Shown one piece after another: positions 1-9,035 of a stretch of 64,000 bases of DNA; the stretch's first letter is position 1; each line of letters opens with the position of its first letter. Made by a program: the position numbers and the translations under genes. Location of the stretch: NCBI GenBank assembly GCA_016191115.1, contig JACPPG010000030.1, positions 92,423 through 156,422 on the forward strand, given 5' to 3'. The notes below the pieces were generated by a model. That model did not search any database and had not been told where the DNA came from. It was given only the letters and a program-made list of their open reading frames with translations. This stretch comes from Planctomycetia bacterium (GTDB lineage Bacteria; Planctomycetota; Planctomycetia; Pirellulales; JACPPG01).

Positions 1-32
1 TTCGCAAGCGCGATCGATGGCGGTGCGCGCGG

Positions 33-1508
33 CTACTGCTTGTTCTTGACGTATCGCACCTCGAAATCGCGGATCGACAGCTTTAGCTCACGGTCCGGGC
101 CGCTGACGTTGCCGGCACTGATGTAGGCGTACGGCTTAAGCCCGACGCCGGACTGCTTCGCCTTGGCGAAGACGCGCAATTTGGAGACGCCGGTCGGCGA
201 GAGGAAGAAATTCTGACCCAGGGTCAGGCCGTTGCAGGAGAAGGCGAGCGGAGGCGCTTCGGAGCCGCTTTCGAGCCGCTTGGAGTACCAGGCCAGCGTA
301 TCCTGGTCGCCCGTGACGTCGGCGGAGAACTCGAACCAATCACCGGCGTCGTATTTCAGGTTCGCCAGTTCCGGACCGCCCTCGAACGAGATGACGCGGT
401 TGGGGGTGTGGTCGTTGAACGCGCCGGGGCGGATCACGATGTCGTCGCCGCGGACCGTCACCTCGTCCGCCGGCCAGCCCCGCGCCACCAGCGTCACGTT
501 TTTGGTGACTGGCTCGCCCAACGGGGGCAGATCGATCGGATTGGAGCGGGTACGGTTGGCCTCGCGACTGATCGTGTCGTCGTCCCAGCCGACGTTGGCC
601 TCGCCCTGGTCCATGCCGGTGAAGAGGTTTCCCCAGCAGTCGCGGCGGCGTCCCTGGAGCTGCCCGTTGCCGGTTCGCCCGCGGTTTCCCTCCAGCCACA
701 CGGTCAGATTGGAGCGCACCAGCCCGACGGCGTCGATGCCGTAGCCTTTGTTCGACTCGCTGTAAACGCGGCCCGACACGACGCAGTCGACGAACTGGAT
801 GCCGTCGCCTCCGTTGAGGCGCGTGGTCGCGTCCAACAGCACGTGATGCGAGTCCTCGAAGTGCGCTCCCACGCCGGCGTTGTCGTGGCAATTGAACTCG
901 AGCCGTCCCCCGTCGTATTGCGAGCACAACAGGGCCACGGGTTCGTCCACGCCGGTGATCACCAGACCCCGCGTCGTGAATGCCTTTCCGCTCCCCACGA
1001 TGACCAGGCCGCCTCCCTGAACGGTCACGTCGCGAAGGAACTGCCGCACGTGGTGATCGGAGTAATTCGTGGGGAACTTCGAGGTGACGGAGACCGCCCA
1101 GCCTTTGCCGAGCTGGACGATGCGGCTGGTGGCGCCGTTGCCCTCGATGCCGAAATTGAGCGGCCGCGGCTCCTTGTCGTCGCCGTAGGCGCGTTCGGGA
1201 AAATGGATCGTCTGCGAAATGTGCAGAACGCCGTCGACGCGCAGGACGCCCCCTTCGTCGGGCAGGCCGCGAAGAAACCGAGAAATGGCCCGATCGTTCC
1301 CCTCGACGGCGGCCGCCGTGCGTGTGTTGTACGTGCAGCCGATGGCCAGCGCGTCGTAGGTCTTAGCGGCCGCGCGGCCACACAAGGAGAGCAGCACGCC
1401 CAGAGCAAACAGCGTGTGCCAGTGGTTACGCCGGTGCTTGCCGTCGTTTGGGGAAGCGACACCGGTTGAGCCAGTGGCACATATTTCGTCCAGGGCGCCA
1501 CCGAGCAT
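33..1508 (-). CDS. Secreted right-handed beta-helix protein
   Basis: A 491-residue protein. Residues ~31-48 form a hydrophobic stretch ending in GRAAA, read as a signal peptide after an unusually long polar N-terminus, so the protein is probably exported. The middle (~150-290) has short turns rich in N, G and V, such as LNGGDGIQF and NKGYGID, typical of parallel beta-helix (pectate-lyase-like) folds. No catalytic residues could be assigned, so a polysaccharide-binding or lyase role is only inferred. The ATG at 1508 is preceded by GAGG at a good spacing. The remaining ~150 residues look like a beta-sandwich. It reads toward the window edge and has no obvious operon partner. Confidence 0.7.
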   Translation of the reverse strand: MLGGALDEICATGSTGVASPNDGKHRRNHWHTLFALGVLLSLCGRAAAKTYDALAIGCTYNTRTAAAVEGNDRAISRFLRGLPDEGGVLRVDGVLHISQTIHFPERAYGDDKEPRPLNFGIEGNGATSRIVQLGKGWAVSVTSKFPTNYSDHHVRQFLRDVTVQGGGLVIVGSGKAFTTRGLVITGVDEPVALLCSQYDGGRLEFNCHDNAGVGAHFEDSHHVLLDATTRLNGGDGIQFVDCVVSGRVYSESNKGYGIDAVGLVRSNLTVWLEGNRGRTGNGQLQGRRRDCWGNLFTGMDQGEANVGWDDDTISREANRTRSNPIDLPPLGEPVTKNVTLVARGWPADEVTVRGDDIVIRPGAFNDHTPNRVISFEGGPELANLKYDAGDWFEFSADVTGDQDTLAWYSKRLESGSEAPPLAFSCNGLTLGQNFFLSPTGVSKLRVFAKAKQSGVGLKPYAYISAGNVSGPDRELKLSIRDFEVRYVKNKQ

Positions 1509-1562
1509 GCTTGAAGCCTCGTTCCCGTTTCTGTTGCCGACCCGTTCGCGTAGTCTCCTATC

Positions 1563-2984
1563 TTAGCATACGGGACCGGGACCGCGCCAACGCACGGCGG
1601 CGGAGTCCCCAGGGCCATTCTGTTTTTCAAAATGGCGAGGCGGGAAAATGGGACTGGCTCCGAGCATAAACAGCGCAAGCCCTTTCAGACCAACGTTTCG
1701 TCTCGGTGCCTGTCCCACTTTCCCGCCGGTGCGCCGCCGGCAAGCTTGCTCGTCGGCGTAGGTGATAGCGCCTACCGCCACACGCGTCAATCGTCGGATG
1801 GGTGGCAAGAACTCGATCTCCTCCAGAGTGCCGTCGCCGATGTCGACGCGGCCATGCACCCGCGGAAGGCCCAGCTTATCCAATTGCACGCCCAGGTTGC
1901 TCAGTACCGCCGTGGCCATGCACCGCCGCGCGGAGACAAGCGCCGCCAGCGCCCGGCGAAAGCGGGAAAGGAGCGAAATAAAGGACACGAACGTCAAGCC
2001 CATCCGGAACCGCTTGATTAGCCCTGTGTCGCGACGCACGCTACCAAGCAGCCGGCGCGGCGTGGCGTACCGACCCGGCTTGCGGTCGATGAATGCCATC
2101 GAGACGACGTTGGCCGCTGGAAGCCGCGCGTCTTGTTGCGTGCGCATATTGATCGGCATCGTGATCCGCAGGCAACCATGCGGCTGATCGTGCCGCTGGT
2201 TCCACTGGTCGACTGCCAGGAGCAGGTCCCGCACCAACAGGTCGTTTACCGTAACGCCCAGGCGCTCGGCCACCCGCCGCAAGTTCGCCAATTGACGGCG
2301 GTCGAACCGGTGGCTGTGAAACGCCGGGCTGTGGGCGGCTTTGTGCGGGTCGTCGCCGCCCGGGTCAGGATAGCGCGATGCGGCGACGGGCACGGGCCGA
2401 TTCCAGAAGAACTCGGCCAGTCCGACGGCGGACAAGATCGCCAGTGGCGCCCGCAGCAGGCGCGCGAGTAGCCCGACGCCGAAGCGAGCCCGGCCGTGCA
2501 ACCGGGCGAGTTCGAGCGGCCGGGAGGGAACGCCGGCCTTCTCATCGCCGGGCGCCATCGCGACGTAGCATGCAAGCAGATCTTCCACAAACTGCATGGC
2601 GGCTATGCCGTCGCAGCACGCGTGATGAAACTCAACGAGGACGTTGGTCCGCGACGCGCCGGCCCGCACCCACGCGCGCATGCCGACCTGTCGACGGATG
2701 TCCAGCAGTCCGTATTGGCGATTGACCGGTTCATCGAGCGGCGCCCACTGAAGGTGAGGAGTGGGGTCGTCCGCGGGCACCCAGCAAGCCTGGCCGTCGA
2801 TGTCCCGCACGATCGATTGCAGGAGCGGGTGCCGCGCCGCGGCCTCCTTGAGCGCTCTCGTGAATCGATCCCGGTCGAGCTGCCCGCGGAACGACAGCCG
2901 CAGGTAGAAGGCCATCGGGTAATCGGACGTATCGTCCGCCAGCATATACGACTCGAACGGCACCAGGGGAAGAGGGGCGCGCAT
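1563..2984 (-). CDS. Condensation-domain-type acyltransferase, 3' end replaced by mobile repeat
   Basis: The 473-residue product carries HHACCDG at residues 120-126, the HHxxxDG catalytic motif of the condensation / alcohol acyltransferase / WS-DGAT superfamily, which moves an acyl group from a thioester to an alcohol or amine. The substrate is unknown. Family-like sequence stops near AITYADEQ. The last ~60 residues are read from a repeat (1610-1748, copy 1 of the 157-bp family) plus 48 bases beyond it, so the normal C-terminal strand and helix region appears lost. The start ATG at 2984 begins MRAPLPLVPFE, a typical N-terminus. Activity is doubtful. It is divergent from the hydrolase at 3306. 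Confidence 0.75.
   Translation of the reverse strand: MRAPLPLVPFESYMLADDTSDYPMAFYLRLSFRGQLDRDRFTRALKEAAARHPLLQSIVRDIDGQACWVPADDPTPHLQWAPLDEPVNRQYGLLDIRRQVGMRAWVRAGASRTNVLVEFHHACCDGIAAMQFVEDLLACYVAMAPGDEKAGVPSRPLELARLHGRARFGVGLLARLLRAPLAILSAVGLAEFFWNRPVPVAASRYPDPGGDDPHKAAHSPAFHSHRFDRRQLANLRRVAERLGVTVNDLLVRDLLLAVDQWNQRHDQPHGCLRITMPINMRTQQDARLPAANVVSMAFIDRKPGRYATPRRLLGSVRRDTGLIKRFRMGLTFVSFISLLSRFRRALAALVSARRCMATAVLSNLGVQLDKLGLPRVHGRVDIGDGTLEEIEFLPPIRRLTRVAVGAITYADEQACRRRTGGKVGQAPRRNVGLKGLALFMLGASPIFPPRHFEKQNGPGDSAAVRWRGPGPVC
1610..1748 (-). repeat. 157-bp palindromic mobile repeat (family A), copy 1, truncated
   Basis: Starts with CAGGGCCATTC and matches copies 2-5 base for base over most of its length, in the same orientation as copy 3. 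The terminal ~18 bases on the gene-proximal side (after CAAGCTTG) are missing, and no 10-bp target duplication is found. It supplies the C-terminal codons of the acyltransferase reading frame. Confidence 0.9.
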
Positions 2985-3305
2985 GGGTATGCACCTGTGC
3001 CGGCAACGTTCAGGGTGGGCGGGAACCGATCGATAGCACCTTGGGCGTGGCGGCGGTCGCGGCGGCGCGGGAGGCTCTGTGGCCTCGCGCGCGGGCGGCC
3101 GCCACTACTGTCGCAAAGCGGCCGGATGGGGAATCTGTTACAAGCCGGCCTGTGCCTGCCGCGGGCAATTGCTAACGCACGTTCAGTTTCCCCGACACCT
3201 GGGAATAAACTTTGCTCCAGGGCGATATGCTTGCATCGCCCGCGGTCGCGCTCGAAAATCCGTGCAGCGAACGGCTTCTGCCCCTTCATTCACGGAGTTT
3301 GTTCC
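2985..3305. other. Divergent intergenic region, no gene
   Basis: The 321 bases separate the minus-strand acyltransferase from the plus-strand hydrolase and must hold both promoters. I see no convincing -35/-10 boxes and no repeat. GGAG lies about ten bases before the hydrolase ATG. Confidence 0.4.
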
Positions 3306-4154
3306 ATGCAACGCACGAAATCGCCTGCCGCCCGCATCGCCATCATCTGCTCCTTGAGCTGCGCCTTTGCGGTCGTGGCGATGGCCGCGGAGCCCAAGCA
3401 CGGATCGTTCCAGGCCTCGGACGGCGTCAAGATCCACTACATGGAAATGGGGCAGGGCTCGCCCGTCGTTTTGATCCACGGGTACACAGGCACGGCCGAA
3501 GGCAATTGGTTCAGTAACGGCGTGGCCGAGGCGTTGGCTAAGAATCACCGCGTGATTGGTATCGACTGTCGCGGCCACGGCGAGAGCGAAAAGCCGCACG
3601 ACGCCGCCAAGTATGGCCCACAGATGTCCAAGGATGTAGTCGAGCTGATGGACCACTTGAAGATCGCCAAGGCCCACGTGCACGGGTACTCGATGGGCGG
3701 CATGATCGTTACTCAGTTGTTGGCCATGTGCCCGGACCGGTTCATCACCGCCTCGTACGGCGGTTCGGGCGTGCCGGAGACCGATCCGGCACAGCAGGAA
3801 AAGGTGCCCGCCGACCAGCCTGGCCCCGATCCGCAGGAGGCCGAGGCGTCGGCCAAGCTGCAGACCAATCCGCACCGCGACAACGAGGCCCTGGCCGCCG
3901 TCCGCGCGTATCCGTGGAAGGAGGGTGAGCGGACGAGCATCGACCTGACGAAGATCAAGATTCCGGTCCTGGCGATCAACGGCGAATTCGACCGGCCCAA
4001 CGCCAAGACGCATCGCATGCAGCGCGAGCTGACGTCGTTCAAGGCGGTGGTCTTGCCGGGCAAGTCGCACCTGACCGCGATCATGGCGGGCTACATCCCA
4101 CAGCTTTACATCGACACGCTGGTGGACTTCATCAACGCCAACGACAAGGCGTGA
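3306..4154 (+). CDS. Secreted alpha/beta hydrolase
   Basis: The 282-residue protein begins MQRTKSPAARIAIIC and has a signal peptide ending at AMAAEP (about residue 26), so it is likely periplasmic or secreted. The alpha/beta-hydrolase fold is clear: oxyanion HGYTGT, nucleophile elbow GYSMGG with Ser129, a late Asp in NGEFDRPN, and His in GKSHLTA. Substrate is unknown; esterase or lactonase activity is the family expectation. GGAG sits upstream of the chosen ATG at 3306. The frame is open further upstream, but that part overlaps the divergent gene and lacks the signal peptide context. Confidence 0.85.
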   Translation: MQRTKSPAARIAIICSLSCAFAVVAMAAEPKHGSFQASDGVKIHYMEMGQGSPVVLIHGYTGTAEGNWFSNGVAEALAKNHRVIGIDCRGHGESEKPHDAAKYGPQMSKDVVELMDHLKIAKAHVHGYSMGGMIVTQLLAMCPDRFITASYGGSGVPETDPAQQEKVPADQPGPDPQEAEASAKLQTNPHRDNEALAAVRAYPWKEGERTSIDLTKIKIPVLAINGEFDRPNAKTHRMQRELTSFKAVVLPGKSHLTAIMAGYIPQLYIDTLVDFINANDKA

Positions 4155-4158
4155 GCAA

Positions 4159-4314
4159 CCAATGGGGAATGATGAATGATAAATGATGAATGGGATTTAG
4201 GGGGGCGGGCATCTTGCCCGCCTTCTTCCTTGACGCGCGCCACTTCGCCCATATTGGACCAACGGCGCGCTTTCCGTCGTTCACATCATTCCGCATTCAT
4301 CATTCATCAATTGG
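4159..4314. repeat. Palindromic intergenic repeat built of AATGATGAAT words
   Basis: The left arm starts CCAATGGGGAATGATGAAT at 4159. The right arm, read on the other strand, starts CCAATTGATGAATGATGAAT from 4314. The two arms are imperfect inverted repeats of about 30 bases enclosing a GC-rich centre. No gene is inside. It may be a decayed miniature element. Confidence 0.6.
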
Positions 4315-4325
4315 CGGCGCCCTGG

Positions 4326-4449
4326 CAGGAGAACTGCCAAGTCGTGGGAGAGGGGGTCAGGCACATTTTTCGGCCGAAGGTCCTTCGGAAGAATTGAGAA
4401 CCGCGTGCGGCGAAAAATAAGCCAGACCCCGGACTTTGCGGTTCTTCTG
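4326..4449 (+). repeat. Palindromic mobile repeat (family B), copy 1, with 10-bp target duplication
   Basis: The 124-bp element has imperfect terminal inverted repeats (left CAGGAGAACTGCCAAGTC, right read inward CAGAAGAACCGCAAAGTC). It contains a central GGCCGAAGGTCCTTCGG palindrome-like core. GGCGCCCTGG directly precedes (4316-4325) and follows (4450-4459) it, a perfect 10-bp duplication. A second copy lies at 9252-9376 in the opposite orientation. Confidence 0.85.
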
Positions 4450-4988
4450 GGCGCCCTGGTCGCCACCATTGCCATGGCGCTCGGCGCGGCCACCGCCCAC
4501 GGAGCCCCTCCCATGACCATCATCGTGACTAGCTCAGCCTTCAAAGCTGGCACGCCGATACCCAAAAGGCACACGGCCGACGGCGAGGATGTATCGCCGC
4601 CGCTGACGTGGGACAACGTGCCGGAGGGCACAAAAGAGCTGGCGCTGGTGGTGGACGACCCGGACGCGCCCACCGCGAAGCCGTGGGTGCACTGGGTGCT
4701 CTACAAGATTCCCGCCGGCGTCCGCGCTTTGCCCGAGGGAGTCCCCGCCGCCAGGGCAAGCTGGCCGAGCCGGCCGGCACGCTACAGGGGAAGAACTCGT
4801 GGCCGTCGAAGAACGTGGGCTACCGAGGTCCGTCGCCCCCCTCGGGCGTGCACCACTATCGCTTCCATCTGTACGCACTCGATGCCCCGCTGGAAGTCGC
4901 GCCAGAGCTGGACAAGGACGCGCTCGTCAAGGCAATGACCGGCCATGTGGTGGCCGAAGGGGAACTCGTGGGGACGTACCGGCGGTGA
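4405..4988 (+). pseudogene. PEBP (YbhB/YbcL) family protein, frameshifted
   Basis: The first part (from 4405) reads a signal peptide ending ATAHGAPP and then the PEBP core: SSAFKAGTPIP, DGEDVSPPL, and LVVDDPDAP with PWVHWVLYKIP. Near 4750 the frame must shift by one base. The rest continues in another frame as GKLAEPAGTLQGKNSW, YRGPSPPSG.HHYRF and GHVVAEGELVGTYRR, all conserved family segments. YbhB-like proteins bind anionic phospholipid-like ligands. The first ~15 codons, up to 4449, are read from mobile repeat B. ATG 4513 (MTIIVTSSAF) could be the start of a cytoplasmic form. The gene is broken unless a base is missing from the sequence. Confidence 0.75.
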
Positions 4989-5029
4989 ACGCAGCGGCGG
5001 CATCTTGGGACCACGCCCGAGAATGACGC

Positions 5030-5146
5030 ATGTCGAAGGACTATTGCCTAAAGAAGCACGAAGCATGAAGCACGAATGACGAGGGCTCTTTGTTTGACGT
5101 TCGATATTCGGATTTCTTTCGACATTAGACAGTAGTCCTTCGACAT
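5030..5146. repeat. Palindromic intergenic repeat with ATGTCGAAGGAC ends
   Basis: Begins ATGTCGAAGGACTATTGCC and ends with the near inverted copy (GGACTACTGTCTAA on the other strand), arms ~25-30 bases. The interior contains AGCACGAAGCATGAAGCACG. Its AAATCCGAA and CGAATGACG words recur in the repeat at 17991-18130. Confidence 0.55.
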
Positions 5147-5151
5147 TCCTC

Positions 5152-5889
5152 ATGCCGGATCGACGTGTGCACCGCGGGCCGCATCCGAGCGACGGCCGCA
5201 TCTTTGGGGCCGAGGCCCTGCCGGCGCTCCGCGCCGCGGCGCACGATCTCTCGTGGCTCCTGGGGCGCGACTACGCCGAAGCGTCGTCGCTCAAGATCGT
5301 CGGCGATCGCTACGACCTGGTCGCCCGCCAGCGGACGGCATTGACGCGGGCCGTCTGCTCGGAGCAACAGCGCGATCGGCGCCGCGCTCATGAAGTGCCG
5401 CTATCGACGCTGCGGGGGCAGACGGTCCTGGTTGACGGCTACAACGTCCTGACGACGATCGAGGCGGCCCTCTCTGGCGGTGCGATCCTGGCCTGCCGGG
5501 ACGGCGCGTGGCGGGACATGGCCAGCATGCACGGCTCGTACCGCAAGGTGGCCGAGACCCGCCCCGCGCTAGCGCTCGTGGGCGGTTTGTTGGCCGAGCA
5601 CGAGATCGGCAGCCATTGGTACCTCGACAGCCCTGTGTCGAATAGCGGGCGCCTGCGGACGTTCATGCTCGATGTGTCAGCGGCGACCGGCTGGGACTGG
5701 CAAATCGAGCTGGTGGCCAACCCGGATGCGATTTTGCGAAAGGCAGGCGAGCCGGTGGCGTCAGCCGACAGCGCGATCCTGGACGCGTGCGAGCGATGGG
5801 TCAACCTGGCGCGCAGCGTGGTCACGGCGCACGTCGCCGAGGCGTGGATCGTCGATCTCGAATCAATGAAAAATGCGGAACGACAGTAG
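5152..5889 (+). CDS. DUF434 domain-containing protein
   Basis: A 245-residue, probably cytoplasmic protein of unknown function. The N-terminal ~60 residues (RGPHPSDGRIF, LSWLLGRDYAEASSLKIVGD, RQRTALTRAVCS) match my recollection of DUF434. The remainder starts VLVDGYNVLTTIEAALSGG, a PIN/NYN-like first strand with an early Asp, followed by acidic residues, so a nuclease-like fold is possible but unproven. Start is the ATG at 5152, just downstream of a palindromic repeat. It is followed on the same strand by the sulfatase after 80 bases. Confidence 0.75.
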   Translation: MPDRRVHRGPHPSDGRIFGAEALPALRAAAHDLSWLLGRDYAEASSLKIVGDRYDLVARQRTALTRAVCSEQQRDRRRAHEVPLSTLRGQTVLVDGYNVLTTIEAALSGGAILACRDGAWRDMASMHGSYRKVAETRPALALVGGLLAEHEIGSHWYLDSPVSNSGRLRTFMLDVSAATGWDWQIELVANPDAILRKAGEPVASADSAILDACERWVNLARSVVTAHVAEAWIVDLESMKNAERQ

Positions 5890-5969
5890 TCCGCGCAGGG
5901 TGCTCCGCGCGGCTTCCTCCTTTGCGCGCTGTAGAATGCCTCGGTGACGGCACTCCAAGGGGATCGCCT

Positions 5970-7472
5970 ATGAGAATCTTGCTCGTTTTCCTCGCAACGA
6001 TCCCCGCTCTCTCCAGTTCGGCAGCGTCCTTCGCCGCCGAGCCACGTCGGCCCAATATTCTCTTCATCATTGTCGACGACCAGTCGCCGTTCGATCTCAA
6101 GGTCTGTGAGCCCAAGTCGGCGCTGCGGACGCCTGTGCTCGACCGGCTGGCCGCCGAGGGGATGGTCTTCGACGCCGCGCATCACATGGGATCCTTCATT
6201 GGCGCTGTCTGTACGCCGTCGCGGCACATGATCATGAGCGGGCGGACCGTGTGGCACTTGCCGATCGGGCCGGGGGCGCAGCGGCACTGCCCGCCCGATC
6301 TCGAGCGGAACGCGATGGCCGCGGTCTTCAACCGGGCCGGATACGCGACGATGCGGACTTGCAAGACCGGCAATAGCTACGAAGGCGCGGACAGGCAATT
6401 CGCCGTTCGCAGGGATGCCGACAAGCGCGGCGGCACCGACGAAACAGGGAGCGCCTGGCACGCCGAGCAGGTTCTCGACTACCTCAACGAGCGCGATACC
6501 AATCGGGACGCTCGTCCCTTCTTGATCTTTTTCGGCTTCTCGCACCCGCACGACACGCGCGACGGCAAGCCCGAGCTGCTGGCCAAATACGGCGCGGTGA
6601 ACCACACCGATCCGCATTCGCTGCCGCCTGCCAATACCCGCCAGCCGCCTTTGCCGGTGAACTATCTACCGGCCCACCCGTTTCCGCATGGGCATCCCGA
6701 TTCGCGCGACGAAGTGGCCGTGAGCGGGGTGTGGAAGAATCGCGACGAGCGCACGATCCGCAACGAGCTGGGCCGCCAGTTCGCCTGCAGCGAGAATATC
6801 GACACGCAGATCGGCCGCGTGCTCGACCGGCTCAAGGCCATGGGCGAACTGGAAAACACCTATGTCTTCTACACAGCCGACCACGGGATCGCGATCGGCC
6901 GCCACGGTTTGCAGGGCAAGCAGAACCTGTACGAACACACGTGGCGCGTGCCCTTCATCGCCAAGGGGCCCGGCATCAAGCCGGGCTCGCGCGCGAAAGG
7001 GAATATCTACCTCTTGGACGTGCTCGCCACGCTGTGCGATCTTACTGGCGTCCAAACTCCCGAGTCCAACGAGGGCGTCAGCTTCAAAGCCGTTTTGGAG
7101 GGCAAACAGCAAACAGTGCGCGACGTGCTGTACGGCGTCTATAGCGGCGGCACCAAACCTGGCATGCGCGCCGTGAAGCATGGCGACTGGAAGCTGATCA
7201 AATACGACGTGATGGACGGCCAGGTCCACGAGACGCAGTTGTTCAACCTTGCCGAAAACCCGTACGAGTTGCTCGACCAGCATCACGATCCGCAGGTCAT
7301 CGCCCTCACGGGCCGCGACCCCGCGAAGCACGAGCGGAACCTGGCCGGCGACCCGTCCTACCGCGACAAGCTGGCCGAAATGGAGGCGCTATTACTGGCG
7401 GAAATGCGCCGGCTTCACGATCCCGAACGACTTTGGAACCAAGAAGCTGATCCCGGCGCATCCTTTCGATAA
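5970..7472 (+). CDS. Secreted sulfatase (formylglycine-dependent)
   Basis: A 500-residue type I sulfatase. It has a signal peptide (MRILLVFLATIPALSS, ending ~SFAAEP), then NILFIIVDDQ with the first metal-binding aspartates, then CTPSR with Cys81, the residue that maturation enzymes oxidise to formylglycine. DHG near residue 306 and GLQGKQNLYEHTWRVPF complete the active site. It hydrolyses sulfate esters, probably on polysaccharides, outside the cytoplasm. Planctomycetes carry many such genes. No maturase is in the window. GGGG lies close before ATG 5970. Confidence 0.92.
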   Translation: MRILLVFLATIPALSSSAASFAAEPRRPNILFIIVDDQSPFDLKVCEPKSALRTPVLDRLAAEGMVFDAAHHMGSFIGAVCTPSRHMIMSGRTVWHLPIGPGAQRHCPPDLERNAMAAVFNRAGYATMRTCKTGNSYEGADRQFAVRRDADKRGGTDETGSAWHAEQVLDYLNERDTNRDARPFLIFFGFSHPHDTRDGKPELLAKYGAVNHTDPHSLPPANTRQPPLPVNYLPAHPFPHGHPDSRDEVAVSGVWKNRDERTIRNELGRQFACSENIDTQIGRVLDRLKAMGELENTYVFYTADHGIAIGRHGLQGKQNLYEHTWRVPFIAKGPGIKPGSRAKGNIYLLDVLATLCDLTGVQTPESNEGVSFKAVLEGKQQTVRDVLYGVYSGGTKPGMRAVKHGDWKLIKYDVMDGQVHETQLFNLAENPYELLDQHHDPQVIALTGRDPAKHERNLAGDPSYRDKLAEMEALLLAEMRRLHDPERLWNQEADPGASFR

Positions 7473-7560
7473 AATCATAAAATCAATGAGACCATGGCGG
7501 ATGCGGGCCGGGGTACACGATCGAAGGCCATGAATCACGTATGGAAGGAAAAGATACATC

Positions 7561-8025
7561 ATGACTATCTATCTGCTCGCGCTATTGCTCGGCGTCGTGG
7601 CAGGACTGCGCACCATGACGGCGCCGGCAATGGTGAGCTGGGCGGCGCATCTCGGTCGGCTCGATCTGGCGGGAACCTGGCTTGCCTTTCTAGGCAACGT
7701 GTGGGCCACCGGGATTCTGACGCTGCTCGCGCTCGTTGAGTTCGTCACCGATCAACTCCCTTCGACGCCCAGCCGCACCGTGCCGGTCCAATTTGGCGCC
7801 CGCCTGGCGTCGGCGGCCCTCTCGGGCGCCGCACTCGGAGCCGCCTGTGGGTCGATAGTTGGCGGACTACTCGCGGGAATGGTCGGCGCGGTCATCGGCA
7901 CTCTCGGTGGACGCGCTTGCCGCGCGCGGCTTGCGGCCGCATTCGGTCGCGATCGACCCGCGGCGTTCATTGAAGACGCCGTTGCCATTGTTGGCGCGAT
8001 ACTGATCGGAGTCGCATTGCCGTGA
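7561..8025 (+). CDS. DUF4126-like membrane protein
   Basis: A 154-residue inner-membrane protein with about four hydrophobic segments (LLALLLGVVAGLRTM at the start, a glycine/alanine-rich pair in the middle, VAIVGAILIGVAL at the end). GLRTMTAPA and an EFVTDQLPSTPSRT loop are typical of DUF4126. Function is unknown. Its stop codon overlaps the GTG start of the next gene (GTGA), so the two are translationally coupled. Confidence 0.8.
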   Translation: MTIYLLALLLGVVAGLRTMTAPAMVSWAAHLGRLDLAGTWLAFLGNVWATGILTLLALVEFVTDQLPSTPSRTVPVQFGARLASAALSGAALGAACGSIVGGLLAGMVGAVIGTLGGRACRARLAAAFGRDRPAAFIEDAVAIVGAILIGVALP

Positions 8026-9002
8026 GCCGATTTGATGCAATCATCATCGGTGCCGGTCAGGCTGGTCCGGCCCTGGCGGGCCGGCTCACGGGAGCTGGCA
8101 TGACTCTCGCCCTCGTCGAACGAAAGCTTTTCGGCGGGACCTGTGTCAACACGGGCTGCTATGTGGGGCTCGAGTTTGCGCAGATGTACCGGCGTTTCGG
8201 GGCGCGCGTGACCGTCATCGAGAAAGGACCGCGTCTCGTGGCGCGAGAGGACGAGGATGTCTCGGAAGCGATCCGGGAGATTCTGGTTCGCGAGGGCATT
8301 ACCGTGCGTGTCGGCGCCGCGTGCATCAGTTTCGCGAAACAGGAGCGGGGCGTCGCCGTCGGCATCGACTGCGCCGAGGGCGAGCCTACATTCGTTGGTT
8401 CGCACGTTCTGCTCGCCGTCGGACGTCGGCCGAATACCGATGATCTCGGCTTGGAAAGAGCCGGCGTGACAACCGATGCGCGCGGGTATATCACCGTCGA
8501 CGATAGCCTCGCCACGAACGTTTCCGGCATCTGGGCACTCGGCGACTGTAATGGCCGCGGCGCCTTTACGCACACGGCGTACAACGACTTCGAGATTGTT
8601 GCCGCCAATCTGCTCGACGGAGCGCAGCGTCGCGTCAGCGACCGCATACCCGCCTATGCGCTCTACATCGACCCCCCACTCGGCCGCGTGGGAATGACCC
8701 TGCGCGAGGCGCGTGCCAGCGGCCGGCCGCTTTTGGTTGGCAGCCGCCCCATGAGTCGCGTCGCCCGCGCGATCGAAAAGGGCGAGACACAGGGCTTCAT
8801 GAGAGTGGTCGTCGATACCCAGACGCGGAAGATTCTTGGCGCCGCGATCCTCGGCGCCGGTGGCGACGAGGCGATTCATGGGGTGCTGGACATCATGAAT
8901 GCCGACGTTCCCTATGATGTGCTAGAGCGGGCAGTGCCCATCCATCCGACGGTCTCGGAGCTCATCCCCACGATGCTGAGCGAAATGCGCCCGTCCGAAT
9001 AG
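8022..9002 (+). pseudogene. Pyridine nucleotide-disulfide oxidoreductase with ~130-residue internal deletion
   Basis: The N-terminus has the FAD-binding GAGQAGPALAG and the redox-active disulfide CVNTGC. The next residues are YVGLEFAQMYRRFG, which in mercuric reductase / dihydrolipoamide dehydrogenase-like flavoproteins belong to the NAD(P)H-binding domain about 130-140 residues later. The join is in frame at about 8160. The remaining NAD(P)-domain, WALGDCNG FAD segment and dimerisation domain with HPTVSEL are present. The 326-residue product lacks most of the FAD domain and the first half of the nucleotide-binding domain, so it is almost certainly inactive. GTG start overlaps the upstream stop. 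Confidence 0.8.
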
Positions 9003-9035
9003 CGCTCACGCACGCCCTCGCCGCCGTCGAACGAA

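Noticed and set aside
1025..1678. 217-codon frame starting in the family A repeat
   Set aside because: A shadow frame of the beta-helix gene; its start phrase comes from the mobile repeat.
2496..3305. N-terminal extension of the alpha/beta hydrolase frame
   Set aside because: It overlaps the divergent acyltransferase and lacks the signal peptide; ATG 3306 fits.
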